Made by a program: the position numbers and the translations under genes
Notes under the pieces: generated by a model
Database searches by the model: none
Told to the model about the DNA's origin: nothing
Seen by the model: the letters and a program-made list of their open reading frames with translations, nothing else
Part shown: one piece after another, positions 4,048 to 6,720 of the stretch
Layout: each line of letters starts with the position of its first letter
How positions within the stretch are numbered: position 1 is the stretch's first letter
Assembly (NCBI GenBank): GCA_029210225.1
Contig: JARGOJ010000498.1
Coordinates: forward strand, 1 to 6,720
Source of the DNA: Planctomycetota bacterium
Lineage (GTDB): Bacteria > Planctomycetota > J058 > JARGOJ01
Length of the DNA stretch: 6,720 nt
Reading direction: 5' to 3'

Positions 4048-6720
4048 ATGGACCTCAGCCAAGACGGCCTGCGTGACGTCCTTGAAGAGCTTCTCGCCAC
4101 CTATCCCCAACATCGAACGCAGCTTATCTCCGAAGCGCGGGCCATGGAGGCACCGGAGTTTTGTCAGTATCTCGTCGCTCACGGTCTCAGCGGCCCCGAC
4201 TACGCAGCCGTTATCCTTAAGAAAATCGAGTCTCTAGCCACGAGAGATATGAAGTCGACCGTTGCCGGGAACTTTGAAAAAGAGGGGCGACCTGAGAATA
4301 GCGCGGCCCTTCGATTCAATCCGGACCAGCTCAATCGATTTCTCACGACAAGCGGCACCGTTAAGCTCGGTGGCCAGCTCTTCGCCAATAAATACCTCAT
4401 TGTTCGCGAGATTGGCCGGGGGGGTATGGGCCTGGTCTTGGAGGCTGAGAATGTCCAAACTCGCACCCGGCTTGCTCTCAAGCTCTGTCTCGCCGACGAA
4501 TACTCCATAGAGGAAGCGAATCGCTTTAAGAGAGAAGCTCAAATCCTGGCTCAGCTCGATCACCCCAATATCGTGCAGGTCAATGAATACGGACACGATA
4601 ACGGTGTGCCGTTCTACACCATGGAGCTGCTCAAGGGCTGGGCGTTCGGTAAGGAGGTGGAGTCTGCCCTTGACGAAACCGGTGCAGGGCTCGACCTGGA
4701 TCGCGTGGTGGAGTGTCTTGCTCCAATCGCGGACGCCCTCAGTTACTGTCACGAGAAGGGCGTGATTCACCGAGATGTGAAGCCAGACAACGTCTTCATC
4801 GAGGCTAAAACGGGGCGCCCCGTGCTCATCGACTTTGGCATCGTGAAGCGCGATCCAAAAAGTCTCGGTAAGACTCTTGATGGCCTCTCTCTGTCCCTGA
4901 CGGAAGCGGGCACGGTTCTTGGTACACCAGCTTTTATGAGCCCCGAGCAATTGGACCCCAAGCACTTTGGGGAGATCTCGGCCGCCGCAGATGTTTGGGG
5001 CTTGGGAGCCACGATCTTTTATGGACTGACCGGGGTTGCTCCAGTTCCTGGTGGGTCTCTGATAAATATTTTTAATGCGGTGCTCTCAGGAAATATCTAC
5101 AAAATCAGAGACCTTGTCCCGACCATTCCCAAGTGGTTTGAAGCGCTCTATCAACAAGTTATGCTCCGAGACCCAGAGCAGCGTCTAACTATGTTCGAGC
5201 TGCATGCCACCCTGGTCCAGGAAGGCATGACTCAAGATGCGCCCCGCCGTTCCTGGTTTCTTGGTGGAGTCATCGTTGTTGTTCTGACGGCGCTCTGCCT
5301 TCTTTACCTCTCCCGGTCATCTCAACCCGCCCTCGAATTTCGTATCGGCGATCATCCGAAGTGGACATCGGAAGCGGGAATCACGTTAAGGGGGACCACA
5401 AGGCGTCGAGTCATTTTCATGGCAAGCCGTGACGCCACCGTCCTCTATCGAAGCAAAAACCTTGAGCGCAGCTTTGTACTCCCGATTGTTCTCAGGGAAG
5501 GGCTCAATGAGTTCTCCATCACGATTCATGACTCGTCTGGCGAGCTAATTTCTAAGATAGTCGTCACGCTCACTCGAGATACCGAAGCGCCTCGCCTCAA
5601 GTTCATTTCAAAAGAGAATTTACTCTTAGCACCCAAGGAGAGAGTGCTCGTTTTAGATAGACGAGGCCAGATTGGGCTTGAGCTTATTGAGAGCAGTCCC
5701 TTTGAGGTCTATCTTGGCAAAGAAAAACTGGAGAATCGGAACGGGAAGCTTTTCACAACAGAAAGAAGGGGGAGAAAGGAGAAGGTTGAGCGCTTAAGAG
5801 TGGTCGACAAAGCGGGGAATGAGACCATCGAGGAAGTTCTAGTCTTGGGAGCGAGTGACGTTGAGAAGAGAACCCGAGCCTATGAAATTCTTACAGACTG
5901 GACCAATTATGAGAAGGCTAGCGAGGCTGAGACCGATTATCTCTTTGATTGTGTCTCCAAGTTATTGAGCCCACAGTTCAAGGCTTTAAGCCCTAAGGTC
6001 TTTCGCTGCGGTGGCAAACAGTTTCGGATTCAATCCTATTTGCATGTAACTAGCCGCGTTTACTTCCGATTAGTCCCGGGAGGTCTTTTTACCCTGGGGA
6101 TTCGCGACGTCGACACTGAATTTACGCGGGCCTTAGAGCTTGATAAAGAGTTCCGGCGGGAGTGGGTGACCCATGCAACGCCAGCCCAGCGTGTCCGGGT
6201 CTCTCCCATGCTCGTGGCGGCCACCGAGTTGTCTCATGGACAGTGGCTTTCAGTTTTTGATAAAGACGACTTGAATGAAACCGCTGTCGATTTTCCGATG
6301 GCTGGAGTGCCGTGGACGATGGTCCAGGACTGGTTGAAAAAAGCCGGGGATGGTTTTCGTTTGCCGAGTGAGGCCGAATGGGAATACGCAACCCGAGCAG
6401 GCACCAGGACCCGGTTCTTTTGGGGGGACCGCGTCGACCTTCGTTATATGGTTTGCCGTCCGACTCAAGGCAAGGAGGGGAAGAAAGTAACTGGACGAAT
6501 TTCGTTCCCAAACGCTTTTGGCCTCGTTGACACTCTCGGCAATCTATGGGAGTTCTGTGAAGATAGCTACGTCGACAATTACAGCGGGCAATCACTCACA
6601 GCTGCGCCGCAGCGGAGAAATCACTCACAAGTGAGCCGTCGCGGAGGTAGTTTTACTTACTTCGCAGCGGATTGTCAGGTTTGGACGAGAAGCCTCGGAT
6701 TTGAAAAGACAAGCGCCAAC
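4048..6720 (+). CDS. Transmembrane Ser/Thr protein kinase with Ig-like and FGE-like (SUMF) C-terminal domains, 3' partial
   Basis: The frame is open for 891 codons to the window end. The ATG at 4048 is the first start after an in-frame TAA at 4003-4005; its ribosome binding site is weak. Residues 1 to about 115 are helical and unrecognised. The kinase domain (about 116-385) has GRGGMG at 123-128, K145, E163, H241-R-D243 with K245 and N248, D262-F-G, and SPE at 298-300, so it should be active and phosphorylate Ser/Thr in the cytoplasm. Residues 403-421 are a single membrane span. Residues about 430-511 and 512-600 look like Ig-type beta domains, the second with D-x-AGN. From about 672 there is an FGE-like domain (PGGLFTLG, RLPSEAEWEYATRAG at 771-785, NLWEFCED at 832-839, RRGGSF at 864-869). 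C876 matches the second FGE active-site Cys, but Y871 replaces the first, so FGE activity is unlikely. Only the last few residues of the domain seem to be missing. The C-terminal part should be extracytoplasmic and act as a sensor. Confidence 0.92.
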   Translation, partial: MDLSQDGLRDVLEELLATYPQHRTQLISEARAMEAPEFCQYLVAHGLSGPDYAAVILKKIESLATRDMKSTVAGNFEKEGRPENSAALRFNPDQLNRFLTTSGTVKLGGQLFANKYLIVREIGRGGMGLVLEAENVQTRTRLALKLCLADEYSIEEANRFKREAQILAQLDHPNIVQVNEYGHDNGVPFYTMELLKGWAFGKEVESALDETGAGLDLDRVVECLAPIADALSYCHEKGVIHRDVKPDNVFIEAKTGRPVLIDFGIVKRDPKSLGKTLDGLSLSLTEAGTVLGTPAFMSPEQLDPKHFGEISAAADVWGLGATIFYGLTGVAPVPGGSLINIFNAVLSGNIYKIRDLVPTIPKWFEALYQQVMLRDPEQRLTMFELHATLVQEGMTQDAPRRSWFLGGVIVVVLTALCLLYLSRSSQPALEFRIGDHPKWTSEAGITLRGTTRRRVIFMASRDATVLYRSKNLERSFVLPIVLREGLNEFSITIHDSSGELISKIVVTLTRDTEAPRLKFISKENLLLAPKERVLVLDRRGQIGLELIESSPFEVYLGKEKLENRNGKLFTTERRGRKEKVERLRVVDKAGNETIEEVLVLGASDVEKRTRAYEILTDWTNYEKASEAETDYLFDCVSKLLSPQFKALSPKVFRCGGKQFRIQSYLHVTSRVYFRLVPGGLFTLGIRDVDTEFTRALELDKEFRREWVTHATPAQRVRVSPMLVAATELSHGQWLSVFDKDDLNETAVDFPMAGVPWTMVQDWLKKAGDGFRLPSEAEWEYATRAGTRTRFFWGDRVDLRYMVCRPTQGKEGKKVTGRISFPNAFGLVDTLGNLWEFCEDSYVDNYSGQSLTAAPQRRNHSQVSRRGGSFTYFAADCQVWTRSLGFEKTSAN

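Noticed and set aside
4234..4965. Minus-strand open frame of about 240 codons opposite the kinase domain
   Set aside because: The plus strand encodes every kinase motif in one continuous frame here; the antisense frame shows no family features.
6122..6595. Minus-strand open frames opposite the FGE-like domain
   Set aside because: They are antisense to conserved FGE-family motifs and have a composition typical of non-coding frames (rich in Arg, Pro, Ser and His).
6590..6720. Possible diversity-generating retroelement target at the end of the FGE-like domain, since such domains can be variable proteins
   Set aside because: No template repeat, reverse transcriptase or adenine-biased variable codons are visible. 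The short hairpins alone are not enough, and the gene end is outside the window.

Overview
The window looks like a bacterial chromosome segment of moderate GC, probably from the Planctomycetota or a related PVC-type lineage. That guess rests on two gene types common there: secreted M14 carboxypeptidases with aspartate-rich, calcium-type insertions, and a transmembrane Hanks-type Ser/Thr kinase fused to a C-terminal formylglycine-generating-enzyme-like (FGE/SUMF) domain. No rRNA, tRNA, transposase, integrase or CRISPR array is visible.

Left half (minus strand, transcribed right to left): a tightly packed cluster. The first gene (3464 to 1782) encodes a secreted M14-like protein that has lost a zinc-ligand histidine and the catalytic glutamate, so it is probably a pseudopeptidase. 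Three bases further on, a paralogue (1778 to 54) keeps the complete zinc and catalytic set and adds an EF-hand-like loop. Its ribosome binding site lies inside the last codons of the first gene. Twelve bases after its stop, a third reading frame begins (41 to 1 and beyond). Its 13 visible residues resemble the start of the DNA-repair protein RecO.

Centre (3465-3738): a 274-bp divergent control region. It holds ribosome binding sites for both directions, a weak minus-strand -10 candidate, a better plus-strand sigma70-like promoter candidate, and two inverted repeats that could be operators or RNA hairpins.

Right half (plus strand): a probable 77-residue protein of unknown function (3739-3972), then an intercistronic hairpin (3981-4013), then the large kinase gene from 4048 to the window end, open for all 891 codons. 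The kinase protein has an unrecognised helical N-terminus, an intact kinase domain, one membrane span, two probable Ig-like beta domains and an FGE-like domain that is cut by the window edge just before its usual end. The FGE-like domain lacks the first of the two active-site cysteines of true FGE, so it is more likely a binding module than a sulfatase-activating enzyme.

How the parts cooperate is inference. The peptidase pair would act outside the cytoplasmic membrane, and the kinase would link an extracytoplasmic sensor to cytoplasmic phosphorylation. Nothing in the sequence proves that the two divergent units are functionally linked. The most noteworthy feature is the tandem active/inactive M14 pair.
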